Assembly (NCBI RefSeq): GCF_003943735.1 | Contig: NZ_RJMV01000005.1 | Span: 64,295 to 128,294 of the forward strand | Reading direction: 5' to 3' | Length of the DNA: 64,000 bases | DNA from: Streptococcus sanguinis | GTDB lineage: Bacteria > Bacillota > Bacilli > Lactobacillales > Streptococcaceae | Shown here: positions 8,380-16,674 of the stretch, one piece after another | How positions within the stretch are numbered: the stretch's first letter is position 1 | Layout: every line of letters begins with the position of its first letter | Notes under the pieces: model-generated | The model's input: the letters and a program-made list of their open reading frames with translations, nothing else | Databases searched by the model: none | Told to the model about the DNA's origin: nothing | Made by a program: the position numbers and the translations under genes

Positions 8380-8870
8380 TTCCTCGCCTCCAGCTTCAGC
8401 AGGTAAGCTTTTTTATCAAGTCCGCCGGCATAACCCGTCAGCTCGCCATCGCTTCCAACGATCCGATGACAGGGAATTAAAATAGAAATAGGATTATGCC
8501 CAATCGCACCTCCGACTGCTCTGGCCGAACCAATCTTACCATACTCGGCTTGTAACTCTCGTAGAATATCTGAATAGGTAGCCGTCTGACCGTAGGAAAT
8601 CTTCTGCAACACTGCCAGAACCTTGCTTCTGAACTCAGTCACTTGAGGTGCCAATGGAATTTCATCTGTTGGGGGATTTTCTCCCTTAAAATAAGCATCT
8701 AGCCATGCAACAACGCGTTGGCTTACTTCTGTCTCCTCCTGCTGTGCTTGCTCCAAATCATAGCCTGCACCATAATATTTCTGTCCTTCCAGCCACAGCC
8801 CCAGCAGGGCAGTTTCGTCCGTCATAATGAGAATACGGCCGATTGGGGATTTGTAATAAGTTATGTACAT
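8376..8870 (-). CDS. ogt: Methylated-DNA--protein-cysteine methyltransferase
   Basis: Suicide repair enzyme that moves methyl groups from O6-methylguanine to its own cysteine. The active-site motif is IPCHRIVG with Cys134, followed by the GYAGG loop; the DNA-binding helix is in ARAVGGAIGHNP. I start it at 8870 (MYITYYKSPIG), because AAAGGAG lies 7 nt upstream and all conserved sequence begins there. A longer frame to 8951 would overlap alkA and adds only unrelated hydrophobic residues. This gives 164 residues, normal for Ogt/AdaB. It sits between alkA and adaA. Confidence 0.93.
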   Translation of the reverse strand: MYITYYKSPIGRILIMTDETALLGLWLEGQKYYGAGYDLEQAQQEETEVSQRVVAWLDAYFKGENPPTDEIPLAPQVTEFRSKVLAVLQKISYGQTATYSDILRELQAEYGKIGSARAVGGAIGHNPISILIPCHRIVGSDGELTGYAGGLDKKAYLLKLEARK

Positions 8871-8896
8871 TTCTTCTCCTTTTCGATGATAATCAA

Positions 8897-9802
8897 CTAA
8901 TAAAGCAAACGCCAAATATAAAAAACTGCATATGAACACCATGTTCCCCACTCATTTTTTAACTTTAACAGCAATTCCTTAGACGGTTTCTCATCTAAAC
9001 CAAGTATATAAGATATGCCATTCTGCAATCCAATGTCAGCCATCGGAAAAGCCGATTGGATACGAAAACATCGCATCATCACATAATGAGCCGTCCACGG
9101 ACCGACACCATAAAGTTTAAGCAGCTCTTTTTCAATTTGCTCAGCTGTATCTAACTTTTGATAATAACTTCTTGAAATGGTGCCCTGATACAAGAGCTTT
9201 GATATTGTTTGCAAATATTCTGCTTTTTTACGAGTCATTTGCAACTCCAATAACTCCTCAGCCATACTATTCGCAACCATCTTTGGCTTTGGATAAAGCC
9301 AGTAAGTTTCATGGTTATAGTGAAAAGCTTCGCCATATTTCTTGACAAAACGTTCTTTTAGGGTATAAGCATAAGCAAGATTTACCTGCTGTCCTAAAAT
9401 TCCCCAAGTAATAGCCTCATAAAAATCTGGGACACCAATCAAACGAAGTCCGTAAAATTTCTGAACCAAAGGAGATAAAATATCATCTTCTTGTGCAAAC
9501 TGATAAAAGTTATCTAACGACTGATCTAAATCCAACCAATCTCTGACAAAATTGCTAATAACTTTTCTAGCCTCAGCAGAAAAAATAGTCTGATTTTCCG
9601 CCTGGATACATATCTCTTGAACTTGCTCATTGTAAAAAATCGTACAAAGATAAAATTCATTTTCAACTTTAAACAAGCGCTTAATTCTGTCATTTGCAAC
9701 TTGGTACATCACTTCCTTTTCCTCTCTTGATAAGTAGGAAATGATTTGTCCCCAGTCAAAGATAGATGACGTTTCTAAATAGATTATATTTTTAGCTAAC
9801 AT
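8897..9802 (-). CDS. alkA: DNA-3-methyladenine glycosylase II
   Basis: Helix-hairpin-helix base-excision glycosylase that removes alkylated purines. The HhH motif is LYGVGPWTAHYVMMR (about 230-244) and the catalytic aspartate is probably Asp256 in FPMADIGL, at the spacing expected for the family. The length of 301 residues matches AlkA-type enzymes with the N-terminal beta domain. It leads a three-gene operon, alkA-ogt-adaA, that pairs base excision with direct reversal and an alkylation-sensing activator. The upstream promoter has an extended -10 but a poor -35, as expected for an activator-dependent promoter. Confidence 0.92.
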   Translation of the reverse strand: MLAKNIIYLETSSIFDWGQIISYLSREEKEVMYQVANDRIKRLFKVENEFYLCTIFYNEQVQEICIQAENQTIFSAEARKVISNFVRDWLDLDQSLDNFYQFAQEDDILSPLVQKFYGLRLIGVPDFYEAITWGILGQQVNLAYAYTLKERFVKKYGEAFHYNHETYWLYPKPKMVANSMAEELLELQMTRKKAEYLQTISKLLYQGTISRSYYQKLDTAEQIEKELLKLYGVGPWTAHYVMMRCFRIQSAFPMADIGLQNGISYILGLDEKPSKELLLKLKNEWGTWCSYAVFYIWRLLY

Positions 9803-9823
9803 TTCTCCACCTTTCTTTTAGTT

Positions 9824-9852
9824 ATTATACCATCATTTTGGAAGCGGAAATA
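9824..9852 (-). promoter_or_regulatory. alkA-ogt-adaA promoter, probably activator-dependent
   Basis: On the minus strand, TATAAT (9824-9829) preceded by TGG forms an extended -10. The -35 position 17 nt upstream reads TATTTC, a poor match. A weak -35 fits activation by methylated AdaA, but no Ada box was identified with confidence. Confidence 0.5.
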
Positions 9853-9874
9853 TAACAATCTGGCTTTCTCATCA

Positions 9875-9912
9875 GAAAAACAAAATCCCCCTATCTTTAG
9901 CAGATGGGGGAT
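9875..9912 (-). terminator. Terminator of the VOC-protein gene
   Basis: Minus-strand GC stem ATCCCCC / GGGGGAT with a short extension, followed by ATTTTGTTTTT. It lies directly past the VOC gene stop at 9927. Confidence 0.8.
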
Positions 9913-9926
9913 GACATCGTATTTAA

Positions 9927-10778
9927 CTAGGTGACTTGGAGCTTAGCCACAATCCCATCTGGGTCTGTGACTTCTAGCTCTTGGGAGCTAATCCATCGGA
10001 CTGGCGCCTGCAAATCCAGAGCATTTTCATAAATTGCTACTAGGTCTTCTTTTCCTTGAACTTGGGCTTCAAAATAGACTAGTCCTAGTTGCTTGGGTTT
10101 GCGATGATTCAAGTGAGAACCTCCCCATTCATTAACTGCTAAATGATGATGGTAGTTTCCTGATGCCAGCCAGCTAGCAGAAGGTACAGAAAATTTGTCC
10201 TCCAAGTCTAGAAGCTTTTGGTAAAAATGACTGGCTGCTCTGCTATTTTTCACAGACAGGTGGACATGGCCCATACGAGTGCCTTCAGCAATACTAAACG
10301 GCTGGACTTCCTGACCCAGTTCATAGATTTCTTGAGCAGCTAGAGCTTCCGTCACTCCGATAATGCGACCATCTTCTCGAATATCCCAATCATCCTGAGG
10401 TTTGTCCCGATAAAGCTCAATGCCGTTGCCTTCTGGATCCTCCAGATAAATGGCTTCACTATAACCGTGGTCCGCCCCTCCAACCATAGGAACTTTATTT
10501 TCTGATAAATGCTTAAGGATATCCGCCAAAGCTTGACGGCTTGGAAGTAAGAGTGCCAGATGATAAAGACCGTAAGCCGACTTGACTGACTGCCGGTCAC
10601 TGGTCGCTAAGAGTCTCACCAGCACTTGTCCGTCCCTGCCCAAAGCTACCTGTCCGCCCTGCTCTTCCAAAAGCTCCAGCCCTAAAACACGCTGATAAAA
10701 ATCCCTTTGTCTTGCTAGGTCAGCCACATAAAGTGCCACCTCTCCTAGATAAATCTTGCTTTCATATTCAAAAGTCAT
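9927..10778 (-). CDS. VOC-family ring-cleavage-dioxygenase/glyoxalase-like protein
   Basis: Protein of 283 residues made of two vicinal-oxygen-chelate modules. The first (about 8-125) includes VALYVADLARQRDFYQRVLGLELL and ends in LEDPEGNGIELYRD. The second (about 165-280) includes GHVHLSVKNSRAASHFYQKLLDLE and DPDGIVAKLQ. It resembles the CatE/YfiE group annotated as catechol-2,3-dioxygenase. Metal-ligand His and Glu candidates are present (GHVHLSV, GNGIELYR). The substrate is unknown. It has a strong promoter flanked by two copies of an operator also found at the neighbouring Rrf2 gene, so it is probably repressed by that regulator and induced by a thiol-reactive or quinone-like compound. Confidence 0.85.
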   Translation of the reverse strand: MTFEYESKIYLGEVALYVADLARQRDFYQRVLGLELLEEQGGQVALGRDGQVLVRLLATSDRQSVKSAYGLYHLALLLPSRQALADILKHLSENKVPMVGGADHGYSEAIYLEDPEGNGIELYRDKPQDDWDIREDGRIIGVTEALAAQEIYELGQEVQPFSIAEGTRMGHVHLSVKNSRAASHFYQKLLDLEDKFSVPSASWLASGNYHHHLAVNEWGGSHLNHRKPKQLGLVYFEAQVQGKEDLVAIYENALDLQAPVRWISSQELEVTDPDGIVAKLQVT

Positions 10779-10913
10779 GTTTTTTCTCCTCTCTTTAATT
10801 TTAAATGTCAGCAGGTTTCCTGCCTAATCTTTCTTTTTATTTTCTCAAAACAGAGATAGGTTCCTTGATGCGGATGCCTGCCTTTCCATTTGCTTCGAAA
10901 GATTATTTTAAAT

Positions 10914-10932
10914 TGTAATTATTTATGTTACA
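10914..10932. promoter_or_regulatory. Operator copy 1 at the VOC promoter
   Basis: TGTAATTATTTATGTTACA is an inverted repeat of the form TGTAA-N9-TTACA just downstream of the -10 box. Its centre is 42 nt (about four helical turns) from copy 2. Confidence 0.65.
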
Positions 10933-10938
10933 TCTATT

Positions 10939-10966
10939 AGTATAGCACATCTTAATGTAATGTCAA
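10939..10966 (-). promoter_or_regulatory. Strong promoter of the VOC gene
   Basis: Minus strand: a perfect TTGACA (10961-10966), a 16-nt spacer, and TATACT (10939-10944) preceded by TGC, an extended -10. This is one of the best sigma-A promoters in the window, and it is embedded between two operators, as expected for a tightly repressed gene. Confidence 0.85.
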
Positions 10967-10974
10967 CAATTACA
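10956..10974. promoter_or_regulatory. Operator copy 2 at the VOC promoter
   Basis: TGTAATGTCAACAATTACA is an inverted repeat with TGTAAT/ATTACA arms. It covers the -35 box of the VOC promoter and has the same 19-nt architecture as copy 1 and the site at 11507-11525. Confidence 0.7.
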
Positions 10975-11007
10975 TCTCAGAAAATTCTTAACAAAAAAAT
11001 CTGCTCA

Positions 11008-11457
11008 CTAGGTAACAGATTGTTCTTTAATTTCTTTTTCGGTTGCTGCGACGACCTCGTCAAGACTGGTCTGAGCCAATTCAGCTTCCATGGCTGCCTG
11101 GATAGCCGCCAAGCGGTCGTCTAAGACATTGTGAATGTTCTTACCGATAGGACAGTCTGGATTGGGCTTGTCATGAAAACTAAAGAGCTGGCCGCTCTTA
11201 CCCAGACATTCAACCGCACTATAGACGTCCAACAGACTAATATCTTTCAAATCTTTGGCAATCTCCGCTCCTCCAGTCCCACGAGCAACGGTAATCATTC
11301 CTGCATTCTTGAGCTGGGACAGGGTCTTGCGAATAATAACTGGATTGACGCCGACACTACTAGCAAGAATATCACTTGTCAGTTTTTGTTTTTTTCCCTC
11401 CAAAGCTAGGACAATCAGCATATGAGTGGCAATGGTAAAACGGCTAGAAATCTGCAT
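11008..11457 (-). CDS. Rrf2-family transcriptional regulator (YwnA-like)
   Basis: Winged-helix Rrf2 regulator. The start at 11457 (MQISSRFTIATHML) is preferred because GGAGGAGAAAA precedes it; a longer frame to 11487 would include that ribosome site. This gives 149 residues. Helix-turn-helix: LTSDILASSVGVNPVIIRKTLSQLKNAG, then the wing VARGTGGAEIA. It has two cysteines (VECLG and PDCPIG) rather than the three closely spaced ones of iron-sulfur members such as IscR, so thiol-based sensing is more likely. Its promoter carries the same TGTAA-N9-TTACA operator as the downstream VOC gene, predicting autorepression and control of that gene. Confidence 0.88.
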   Translation of the reverse strand: MQISSRFTIATHMLIVLALEGKKQKLTSDILASSVGVNPVIIRKTLSQLKNAGMITVARGTGGAEIAKDLKDISLLDVYSAVECLGKSGQLFSFHDKPNPDCPIGKNIHNVLDDRLAAIQAAMEAELAQTSLDEVVAATEKEIKEQSVT

Positions 11458-11488
11458 TTTTTCTCCTCCCTCATCATTTTCTCTCACT

Positions 11489-11525
11489 ATTATATCTCAA
11501 AAATGGTGTAACTTCAAGAGTTACG
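11489..11525 (-). promoter_or_regulatory. Promoter and operator of the Rrf2 gene
   Basis: Minus strand: TTGAAG (11512-11517), 17-nt spacer, TATAAT (11489-11494). The -35 box lies inside CGTAACTCTTGAAGTTACA (11507-11525, minus strand), one mismatch from TGTAA-N9-TTACA, the motif seen twice at the VOC promoter. The operator overlaps the stop codon of the upstream phosphoesterase gene. Confidence 0.75.
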
Positions 11526-12362
11526 ACTGGACTTTAAGAAAGCTGCAATCTCATCCGCATAGCCTTCCCGCTCACTGATTTCCCGCAGCAGGTCGTGGTT
11601 GTGGGTATGGTGGATACCATTGACCAAACTCTCCCGATAAATCTCATAGTAAGGCAAGTGGAGCTCCCGAGCCAATTTCAGCTCCTGCTCCACATCGTAG
11701 GCCACGCGCCGTAGGTCGACATCAGCCAGACCCGTCTCATCTATCTCTAAAATGGCATACTGGGCTCGCAAGTCCTGACGCAAAGCCGAATCTAGAAAGA
11801 ATGGCTGACCAATAGAGCCGGGATTGATAATCAGCTGCCCCTGAGTCCCGTAGCGGAGAAACTGCTGGTGAATATGACCATAAACAGCAACAGCGCAGTC
11901 GTTTCCCTCGAAAAGTCGGTCGAAATCACTCTGCTCGCCAATATGAATCAACTCCCGCCCCCAATTCTTATCTGGTAGATGGTGGCTAACCGCAATCTTC
12001 AAGCCTTCTACTTCTGTCAAGACCTGTAGAGGAAGTTCCTGCATGCGGTCAATCTCTTCAGGACAGATTTCCTCTAGAACAAAATGGCAGAGCCGGGTCA
12101 GATAGAGATGGCTGGGACGATCCAAATCCAGCTTTTGATGCAGGGCATGCCCGAGACTGTCTTCCCAATTCCCTCTAACCTGGAGGCTGTTCTGCAGCTT
12201 CTCCATCCTATTTAAAATATTTCTGCGGCCAGTTCCTGGCAGGAGCAAGTCCCCCAAAAACCAATAGTCTGTCACCTGCTGGCTTTCCGCATCCGCCAGT
12301 ACTGCTTCCATGGCTGTGCTATTCCCATGCACATCGGATAATAAGGCAATTTTTCGTGTCAT
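11514..12362 (-). CDS. Metallophosphoesterase (calcineurin-like)
   Basis: Soluble two-metal phosphoesterase of 282 residues. The family motifs are in order: DVHGN (about 9-13), GDLLLPG, RGNWED, SHHLPD and YGHIHQQF. Relatives act as phosphodiesterases or protein phosphatases, and the substrate cannot be called. It stands alone, with the Rrf2 gene next in the same direction. No signal peptide. Confidence 0.85.
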   Translation of the reverse strand: MTRKIALLSDVHGNSTAMEAVLADAESQQVTDYWFLGDLLLPGTGRRNILNRMEKLQNSLQVRGNWEDSLGHALHQKLDLDRPSHLYLTRLCHFVLEEICPEEIDRMQELPLQVLTEVEGLKIAVSHHLPDKNWGRELIHIGEQSDFDRLFEGNDCAVAVYGHIHQQFLRYGTQGQLIINPGSIGQPFFLDSALRQDLRAQYAILEIDETGLADVDLRRVAYDVEQELKLARELHLPYYEIYRESLVNGIHHTHNHDLLREISEREGYADEIAAFLKSSRNS

Positions 12363-12407
12363 CGTATGTCTTTCTCTTTCTTTACAAAGAATATTATATC
12401 AAAGTTC

Positions 12408-12440
12408 AAAAAGACTTCCACCCATCAAGTGAGTGAAAGT
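12408..12440 (-). terminator. Terminator of the FtsX-type ABC operon
   Basis: Minus-strand hairpin ACTTTCAC / GTGGAAGT with internal mismatches, followed by CTTTTT, directly past the permease stop. Confidence 0.55.
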
Positions 12441-12455
12441 TTTGAAGTGTTTTTT

Positions 12456-15179
12456 TCAATCGACAGACTTAAGTGCTTCCAGCATATCTACTCGTCTGAG
12501 ACGGTAGTTGACAAAGAAGCCAAGCAAGGTCAGAATAAGAGTCACTGCAGTTAGAGGAAACGAATAGACTGAGGAGCTTACTTGAGGGTTTAAGCTGATA
12601 ATGCTAGGCGCAACCTTCTCAATCAAAAAACGATGAAGGAAGAAACCGCCTAGAAGCCCAACTGCCATCCCAATCACTGACAGAATAATGGTCTCTCGAT
12701 AGATATAGAGGGTCACTTCCTTATTGTGGAAGCCCAGAACCTTGATAGTGGACAGCTCGCGAATCCGCTCGGCCACATTGATATTTGTCAGATTGTAGAG
12801 AATGACGACTGCTAAAAGAATGGAAATCAGGACCAAAACCAGCATCGTATTATTAAGAGATTCAGCTAGAACGTTGAACTGCTTCACCATGCTAGCATTT
12901 TGGGAAACACTCTTGACAGACTTGAGACTCATAAATTCATTGGCCTTGTCAACAATATTTTTGCTAGAAGAGTCCTTGAGTCGCACTAGATAAGCGTTTT
13001 TCTCGGGCTTTTTCCCGTAAATCTTCTGGTAGTCAGTCGCCTTCATAAAGGCAAAATGGCCAAAATGATTCTCATTGACTGCTGCGAGCTTGACAGGCTT
13101 GCCACCCAGCTCTATACTACCACCGGGGCTAACTCCAGCTATGCGGGCCAATTTATCCGAAACAACTACACCGTCCTTGAGAGTCAGCTTTTGCTGGTTG
13201 TCAGGACTTTCCATAGAAATAAAAGGTTCAAAATTTTCCTTGTCCGCAACCATTAAAGTGACTGACTCTGTCTCTTTTTTCCCTTTGTATTTCTCTGTTA
13301 GGGTTTCACTATGGATTTCCTGATAGTCAGCAATCGAGTCATCTGCCAGCATCTTTTTCAGCTTGTCTTGTTCGGCTTGATTTTCCCCAGGATTGACAGC
13401 AACAATCAAGTCGTATCGCAGAATCTCCTCAAACTGACGTTTGGGAATACCACCAATAGAAGATTGGAGTCCTAGACCGGCAAAGAGCAGGGCAACAGAA
13501 CCCGCCACACCAAAGATGGTCATAAACATCCGCTGCTTATAGCGAAAGATATTGCGTGCTGTGACTTTCTGAGTAAAGCTAAGATATCGCCAGATAAAGG
13601 GCAGTCTTTCCAAGAAAATCTTGGAGCCCTTGACCGGTGGCTTGGGCAAAAGCAAGTGAGCTGCTTCCTCTGTCAGCTCCCGTCTTGCCACCAAATAGGC
13701 AGGGAGAACGCTGGAAAGAAGGGAAAGCCCCAGGGCCAGTAAACTATAGGAAACATAAAAATATGCATGAGGGGCAGAGAGCACCATCCCTCTGGTAATA
13801 ATAGAAGAAATCACTCCCGACAAGAAATAATGTCCCAGCAGAATCCCTATGAGGGTACCTAGACTCCCCGCCACCAAACCGTAAAGAGCAAACTTGCGAA
13901 TGATATCTCGGCTATGATAGCCTAGAGCCTTGAAGACGCCTGCATTCGTTCGCTCCTCATCGACAAAGCGAGTCATGGTGGTAAAGGTCACCATAGCTGC
14001 CACCAGATAGAGCACCACCGGGAAGATATTACCAATCGACGCAATACTATTCATGGAGTTTTTATACATATGATAGCCATTCCCACCTGGCAGAGACTTG
14101 CGATCATAGCTATGATAGGCCGGCTCTTTCAAACGACTCAGGTCTGCCTTAGCGTCAGCTAGCTTGTCCTTACTAGCTGATAAGTCTTTCTCTGCCTTTG
14201 CTAGCTCTGCTTTTTTCTGATTGAGTTGGGACTCAGCTTCCTGAATCTGCTGCTGGCTCTGACTGAGCTGTGCAGAAGGGAGGATAGAAGCAGATTGAGC
14301 TGCCGATAGCTGGCTTTTTTGCTGGTCTAGCTGACTCTGAGCTTGCTCTAACTGTTTTTTACCTTGGGTCAGCTCACTCTCAGCCTGACCAATCTTATCT
14401 TGGCCCTTCTGAATGGTGCTTTTGGCATCTGCCTCTAATCGCTTAAAGCGAGCCACTCCGTTATCTTCCAGGCTCTTGTCCAAAGCAGTCTGGTGCTGCT
14501 CCAAACGCTCCTGATAGCTTTCAGAGAAGGGAGCCAGCTTTTTTAAATCATGATAGCGCAGGCGGACAATACTGTAAACATCTGTATCAAATGCCTTGGG
14601 GCTTACTACAGCATAGGCTGATAAAGCCCCGCTGCCACTAGTCGCATTGCCCAGATTTCTATCAGACCATAGCTCCGCCGAGTTGACAAAACCCACAATC
14701 TTATAGGTCTTGTTTTTCAGAACTGACCGACTGCCGGCCTTTTCAGTCAGATCAATCTCCTGGCCAATTTTATATTTTTTAGACCAAAAGCTAGCTAGGG
14801 CAATTTCTTGCTCATTCTTGGGAAGACGACCGGAGGTCACTTGAAAGCTTGAAATATCCTTGGTATCTGAGAATACTCGGAGAGCCTCCTCGTCCACGGT
14901 GACATCTGTCAGATAGCCAAACTCGACATCGGCTCCCTTGATAGCTTCCAGCTCTTTCTGATCCTCCGCATCCAAACCATAGTCCGCCATAACAACCAAG
15001 TCCATGGTTCTCTGTTCTTTCAAATAATCTGTTGCTGTTCTGCGCATATTGGGTGGAGCGACCTTGAGCCCCACAAGAGCTAAAGAGCCCAGCATCATGA
15101 GGATTAAAATAGATAGGAAACGTCCTTTAGAGCTAGTGAAGGAGCGCAGAATATCTTTCCAATAAATCTTTCTCTTCAT
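12456..15179 (-). CDS. FtsX-like ABC transporter permease with periplasmic-side coiled coil
   Basis: Large permease of 907 residues: N-terminal TM segment (about 20-40), a long extracytoplasmic region, a Gln/Ser/Lys-rich coiled coil at about 250-345, a three-TM FtsX block (about 375-500), a second extracytoplasmic domain, and a final three-TM FtsX block. This is the MacB/FtsX superfamily layout of mechanotransmission exporters rather than a substrate channel. The coding start is 1 nt from the ATPase stop. The pair diverges from a TetR regulator gene with two shared operators, so export or envelope stress response under TetR control is inferred. The substrate is unknown. Confidence 0.9.
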   Translation of the reverse strand: MKRKIYWKDILRSFTSSKGRFLSILILMMLGSLALVGLKVAPPNMRRTATDYLKEQRTMDLVVMADYGLDAEDQKELEAIKGADVEFGYLTDVTVDEEALRVFSDTKDISSFQVTSGRLPKNEQEIALASFWSKKYKIGQEIDLTEKAGSRSVLKNKTYKIVGFVNSAELWSDRNLGNATSGSGALSAYAVVSPKAFDTDVYSIVRLRYHDLKKLAPFSESYQERLEQHQTALDKSLEDNGVARFKRLEADAKSTIQKGQDKIGQAESELTQGKKQLEQAQSQLDQQKSQLSAAQSASILPSAQLSQSQQQIQEAESQLNQKKAELAKAEKDLSASKDKLADAKADLSRLKEPAYHSYDRKSLPGGNGYHMYKNSMNSIASIGNIFPVVLYLVAAMVTFTTMTRFVDEERTNAGVFKALGYHSRDIIRKFALYGLVAGSLGTLIGILLGHYFLSGVISSIITRGMVLSAPHAYFYVSYSLLALGLSLLSSVLPAYLVARRELTEEAAHLLLPKPPVKGSKIFLERLPFIWRYLSFTQKVTARNIFRYKQRMFMTIFGVAGSVALLFAGLGLQSSIGGIPKRQFEEILRYDLIVAVNPGENQAEQDKLKKMLADDSIADYQEIHSETLTEKYKGKKETESVTLMVADKENFEPFISMESPDNQQKLTLKDGVVVSDKLARIAGVSPGGSIELGGKPVKLAAVNENHFGHFAFMKATDYQKIYGKKPEKNAYLVRLKDSSSKNIVDKANEFMSLKSVKSVSQNASMVKQFNVLAESLNNTMLVLVLISILLAVVILYNLTNINVAERIRELSTIKVLGFHNKEVTLYIYRETIILSVIGMAVGLLGGFFLHRFLIEKVAPSIISLNPQVSSSVYSFPLTAVTLILTLLGFFVNYRLRRVDMLEALKSVD

Positions 15180-15180
15180 A

Positions 15181-15882
15181 TCAATACTCCAATGTACTTA
15201 TATCCTGAGGCTCTTCATTGACTGTAACACTCTTGACCCTCGCATCGTGCATGCGGATAACCCGATCAGCAATGGGAGCCAAGGCAGCATTGTGGGTTAC
15301 GATAATCACCGTCGCCCCTTGATTGCGGGACATGTCCTGTAAGATTTGCAGCACTTGCTTGCCGGTATTGTAGTCCAGAGCACCTGTCGGCTCGTCGCAG
15401 AGCAAAATCTTGGGATTCTTTGCCACTGCCCGAGCGATAGACACCCGCTGCTGCTCCCCTCCTGATAGCTGTGCAGGAAAGTTATTGAGGCGATTTTCCA
15501 TACCAACTGCGGTTAGAACGGCCACTGGATCTTGAGCATCCTTGACAATCTCCGAAGCCAATTCGACATTTTCCTTGGCCGTCAGGTTGGGCACCAAATT
15601 GTAAAACTGAAAGACGAAACCCACGTCATTGCGGCGATAGTCCGTCAGCTGGTGGGAATTGTAGTCAGCAATATTCTGGCCGTCTATCAGGATATCTCCC
15701 TCATCATTGGTATCCATACCTCCAAGAATATTAAGCACTGTTGACTTACCAGCACCAGAAGCACCCAGGATAATGACCAGTTCCCCCTTTTCAATCTCAA
15801 AAGAAATATCATGATTGGCGACAATCTCCGTGTCACCTACCTGATAACGTTTAAAACTATGTTTCATTTCAATGTAAGCCAT
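15181..15882 (-). CDS. ABC transporter ATPase (LolD/MacB type)
   Basis: ATPase partner of the FtsX-like permease. Walker A GASGAGKS, the Q-loop in [20 protein letters not shown], the signature [14 protein letters not shown], and Walker [13 protein letters not shown] followed by ATVIIVTHN are diagnostic of the MacB/LolD subgroup. I start at 15882 ([13 protein letters not shown]), since the AAGGAG ribosome site lies 10 nt upstream; an in-frame ATG at 15903 precedes that site. This gives 233 residues. First gene of the operon, divergent from the TetR gene. Confidence 0.92.
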   Translation of the reverse strand: MAYIEMKHSFKRYQVGDTEIVANHDISFEIEKGELVIILGASGAGKSTVLNILGGMDTNDEGDILIDGQNIADYNSHQLTDYRRNDVGFVFQFYNLVPNLTAKENVELASEIVKDAQDPVAVLTAVGMENRLNNFPAQLSGGEQQRVSIARAVAKNPKILLCDEPTGALDYNTGKQVLQILQDMSRNQGATVIIVTHNAALAPIADRVIRMHDARVKSVTVNEEPQDISTLEY

Positions 15883-15918
15883 GTTATCATCTCTCCTTTT
15901 CAAAACTCGTTTCCTTAA

Positions 15919-15935
15919 ACCAACAAGGTGTTGAT
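15919..15935. promoter_or_regulatory. TetR operator copy 1
   Basis: ACCAACAAGGTGTTGAT has near-perfect arms around a 3-nt spacer (ATCAACA-N3-TGTTGAT pattern, one mismatch). It overlaps the -35 box of the rightward TetR promoter and lies close to the ABC ATPase start. Confidence 0.75.
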
Positions 15936-15977
15936 TCTAAATCACAGATATTATATAATGAGCTTAGATAAAAAGCA
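15931..15977. promoter_or_regulatory. Overlapping divergent promoters sharing one -10 palindrome
   Basis: Rightward: TTGATT (15931-15936), 17 nt, TATAAT (15954-15959) for the TetR gene. Leftward: TTGCTT, 17 nt, TATAAT reading through the same self-complementary ATTATATAAT for the ABC operon. RNA polymerase can therefore probably occupy only one direction at a time. Confidence 0.7.
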
Positions 15978-15987
15978 ATAACCAAAA

Positions 15988-16004
15988 ATCAACAAAGTGT
16001 TGAT
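15988..16004. promoter_or_regulatory. TetR operator copy 2
   Basis: ATCAACAAAGTGTTGAT is a perfect 7-bp inverted repeat around 3 nt, between the TetR promoter and its ribosome site. It lies 69 nt from copy 1. Confidence 0.8.
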
Positions 16005-16024
16005 TTAAGGAAAAAGGAAGAAAA

Positions 16025-16585
16025 ATGGTCCAGAAACGAAAAACTAGTACCAAGGAAGACATCAAAGAAGCCTTGATTCAGCTACTATCAGAGGAAAGGT
16101 TTGATAATATTTCCATCAGCAAGCTCTGCAAGCGGGCTGGGATTAACCGCGGCACCTTCTACCTCCACTACCAAGATAAATATCAGATGGTTGATAGTCT
16201 CAAAAAAGAAATTATTTCCCAACTTTCTAGTTATAGCTTGTTTGAAGCAGAGAACGAATATCCCAAAAAGTTAATGATAGCAAAATTCCATATACTGCGC
16301 GCTAATGAACGTCTTATCAATGCCCTGACCAAGAGCCATTATATTGACTTTCGCGAAGCTATTCGGGAGTACATAACCACTATCATTCTGAGTGATAAGC
16401 AAAAGGATGCTACCCAGCGTTTTTTAGAGGAGAACTTCCATATCCCTCAGAAATACGCCTTGGAAATCTTCCTATCCAGTGTTGAGGGGATTATTTCTCT
16501 TTGGATAGCCGGCGGAGCTCAAGAAGAACCTGAAGAACTCACTGACATAATTTTGACTACTTATAACTATGATTATTTAAGATAA
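16025..16585 (+). CDS. TetR/AcrR-family transcriptional regulator
   Basis: 186-residue regulator with an N-terminal TetR DNA-binding domain (ISISKLCKRAGINRGTFYLHYQDKYQMVDSL, about 29-60) and a C-terminal helical domain typical of TetR_C/FtsX-associated regulators. It is divergent from an ABC exporter operon. Two matching 17-bp palindromes flank the promoters, so it most likely represses both itself and the exporter. The inducer cannot be predicted. Ribosome site AAGGAAG is well spaced. Confidence 0.9.
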   Translation: MVQKRKTSTKEDIKEALIQLLSEERFDNISISKLCKRAGINRGTFYLHYQDKYQMVDSLKKEIISQLSSYSLFEAENEYPKKLMIAKFHILRANERLINALTKSHYIDFREAIREYITTIILSDKQKDATQRFLEENFHIPQKYALEIFLSSVEGIISLWIAGGAQEEPEELTDIILTTYNYDYLR

Positions 16586-16633
16586 GGGCTCTAGTTTAAA
16601 GGATAGCCTAGACAAAAATCGTTTTTTCACCAA

Positions 16634-16672
16634 GAAAGGCCGAACATTTTGCTCGGCCTTCTTTTTATTTTA
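16634..16672. terminator. Terminator between the TetR gene and the C69 dipeptidase gene
   Basis: AAGGCCGA and TCGGCCTT form an 8-bp stem with a 9-nt loop, then CTTTTTATTTT on the plus strand. The convergent layout means it may serve both genes, but the plus-strand T run is better. Confidence 0.8.
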
Positions 16673-16674
16673 GA

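Noticed and set aside
8870..8951. N-terminal extension of ogt
   Set aside because: The 27 extra residues are hydrophobic, overlap alkA in another frame and lie upstream of the clear AAAGGAG site of the conserved start.
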